Positions 62,701 through 64,000 of a stretch of DNA of 64,000 nt are shown here, one piece after another. The notes under the pieces are model-generated. The model was given only the letters and a program-made list of their open reading frames with translations, did not search any database and was not told the origin of the DNA. Source of the stretch: Miscanthus floridulus (taxonomy: Eukaryota > Streptophyta > Magnoliopsida > Poales > Poaceae); NCBI RefSeq assembly GCF_019320115.1, contig NC_089583.1, forward strand, positions 76,503,239 to 76,567,238, written 5' to 3'. The first letter of the stretch is position 1. Every line of letters begins with the position of its first letter. Both the position numbers and the translations under genes were made by a program.

Positions 62701-63700
62701 ACTGGTGCTGAAGGGGGTATGACGGGGACACGAAGAGTGAGCCCAAGGTGCGTCCTAGCTGTCGGGTGGTCCCTGGGTAGTGCAGTACATGACTGTTATC
62801 CCGCGGCTACTTGGAAAGTGTCATTAGTGATCTGTAGCTCACTTGATCGGTGAGTGTGGTTTGTGTGAGGAATAAATCACCAGCTGGTTAGGAATCGATT
62901 CGAATCGCCATCGCTCCTAGATAGTGAGCACTTGACTCGAGCTACAGCATCGTAGTAATTATGATGGAACACTGATGGTTATCTGGATGGTATGGGATAT
63001 GCTAAATCTAAGTTGGTAACTGGATGTTATTGGTTAATCAAGTGATTGCTATAGTATAGGTGCTTACCTAGATGGATAGGTCATAATAAAGATGATGCAA
63101 ATTACTTAAAATGGTTTCTTCATGATAGCTTATGCTTTTCGCAAACGAGTTAGCTAGCCCACTAAAGAAAGCCTTGCATAATCCTTGGTGTCACTTTATT
63201 TTGGATTTAAGACGGGTAAGTCTAGCTGAGTACCTTCTCATACTCAGGGTGTTGTTCCCATTGTTGTTGCAGATGGTCAAATGTACTACGGTTATTGCAT
63301 TAACTGCCTGTACCCAGCGCTGGGTGACAACTAGGACCAAGGGCAATGGTCACTCCGTATCTCATCGGATGCTTTTGTTGGAGATGACTACCTACTGGCA
63401 CTGTATCTGAACCAAAAGTGTGTGTGGCTTTAAAACTATTTGCTTCCGCTATTTCAGTTTGAACTTGGGTTGTAATAACTTTATGTTCTAAACTCTGATG
63501 TATCCAACTGTCATTGCGAACTTTATGTAAACATGTGACGGTAATTGCTAAACTTGTACGATCTTGGTTTGCATGTCGATTGGTTTGAAATCCTTCGTGG
63601 TTTCATGGATACCAGGTTATACGGGCTTAAGTTTGCTAAATTATCTGCTTCGTCGGAAGATTTCTTACTTAATCTTGTATAATTGGTCGGTTCTATTACA
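59759..63700 (+). repeat. Long 3' LTR of a chromovirus (Tekay-like) gypsy element
   Basis: Begins TGTAACACCTCGGTG after a purine tract and appears to end GGTTCTATTACA at 63700, about 3.94 kb. The Tekay lineage is known for LTRs over 3 kb. A GC-rich block at 60220-61000 gives Arg/Pro-rich ORFs on both strands, but none has a domain and I treat them as non-coding. The right edge rests on the TG...CA rule and its similarity to Tekay-type ends as I know them; the 5' LTR is not in the window to confirm. Confidence 0.7.
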
Positions 63701-64000
63701 GGGCCGTCTTAAACAAATGGAGCAGGGGAGGAACAGCTCAAGCTCACTGGAGTCGAGCTTGCCGGTGGCGCCGAGGCCCAGGAGGGAGAGAGAAAGGTGG
63801 ACAGGGCTCGGGTGACTAGCCTGCGACCCATGGTGAGGTCGGTGAGGCTGCGAGACCCTTGCGATGGCTGAGGTGGCTCGCCAGAGCAACCACGGTAGTG
63901 GCAGCTTGCGGGTATGGCCCTATGGGACCTAAACAACTACACTATCCTACTCTACACGTGCGTGATGGCAAAGCAAGCCTAAAGAGACACCTACAGGTGC
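63701..64000. other. Flank of the chromovirus LTR, unidentified
   Basis: GC-rich sequence with only short ORFs. It starts GGGCCGTCTTAAAC; with the preceding CA this gives CAGGGCCGTC, which resembles some hAT tips, but no partner end is in view. Confidence 0.3.

Noticed and set aside
63699..64000. hAT element beginning CAGGGCCGTC
   Set aside because: Only one possible end is visible and the CA also serves as the LTR end.

Overview
The window is plant nuclear DNA from a grass, most likely a panicoid such as a sugarcane, sorghum or Miscanthus relative. The evidence is a small island of intron-containing plant genes surrounded by nested grass transposable elements: CACTA, Tat-type Ty3/gypsy with an antisense ORF, SIRE/Maximus-type Ty1/copia, a chromovirus with a long LTR, L1 LINEs, an Au-type SINE, and Stowaway, Tourist and hAT MITEs. 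The species is an inference; no marker here fixes it.

Layout. 1-4614: right-hand part of a CACTA element with a decayed minus-strand TNP2 transposase, hairpin-rich subterminal repeats and a CACTA terminus. 4829-5633: a small three-exon gene for a secreted peptide precursor whose C-terminal DY motif matches the PSY (plant peptide containing sulfated tyrosine) family. 6068-21164: one complete but decayed Tat-like gypsy element with 1059-bp LTRs and a perfect 5-bp target duplication GTACC; its 3' half carries an antisense ORF. 21170-23860: retroelement debris, a Tourist-like MITE and an hAT MITE with an 8-bp target duplication.

23864-43282 is the gene island. A RING-CH (MARCH-type) E3 ligase gene on + (280 aa, seven coding exons) has its zinc finger split by a 4.6-kb intron filled with LINE sequence and a SINE. 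It converges on a TRIP4/ASC-1-like transcription coactivator gene on - (414 aa, four exons). That gene is head-to-head, 249 bp apart, with a predicted plastid CPBP (CAAX-protease-like) intramembrane protease gene on + (335 aa, ten exons, all three catalytic motifs present). A NAC transcription factor gene of FEZ/SMB type follows; it appears to carry two frame lesions and a substituted conserved residue.

43434-48808 mixes gene fragments (an exon with paired CAPC motifs, a COBRA-like exon with a stop) with a decayed plant mariner transposase (DD39D) on -. 48809-58978 is a copia element with 1.8-kb LTRs and no matching target duplication. Its right flank is the 3' end of a chromovirus gypsy element (integrase C-terminus, chromodomain, then a 3.9-kb LTR to 63700), which is absent on its left. 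In both large retroelements several premature stops are the kind produced by C-to-T (or G-to-A) change at CAA, CAG or TGG codons, as expected of methylated silenced DNA. All exon structures were derived by eye from splice consensus and reading phase.
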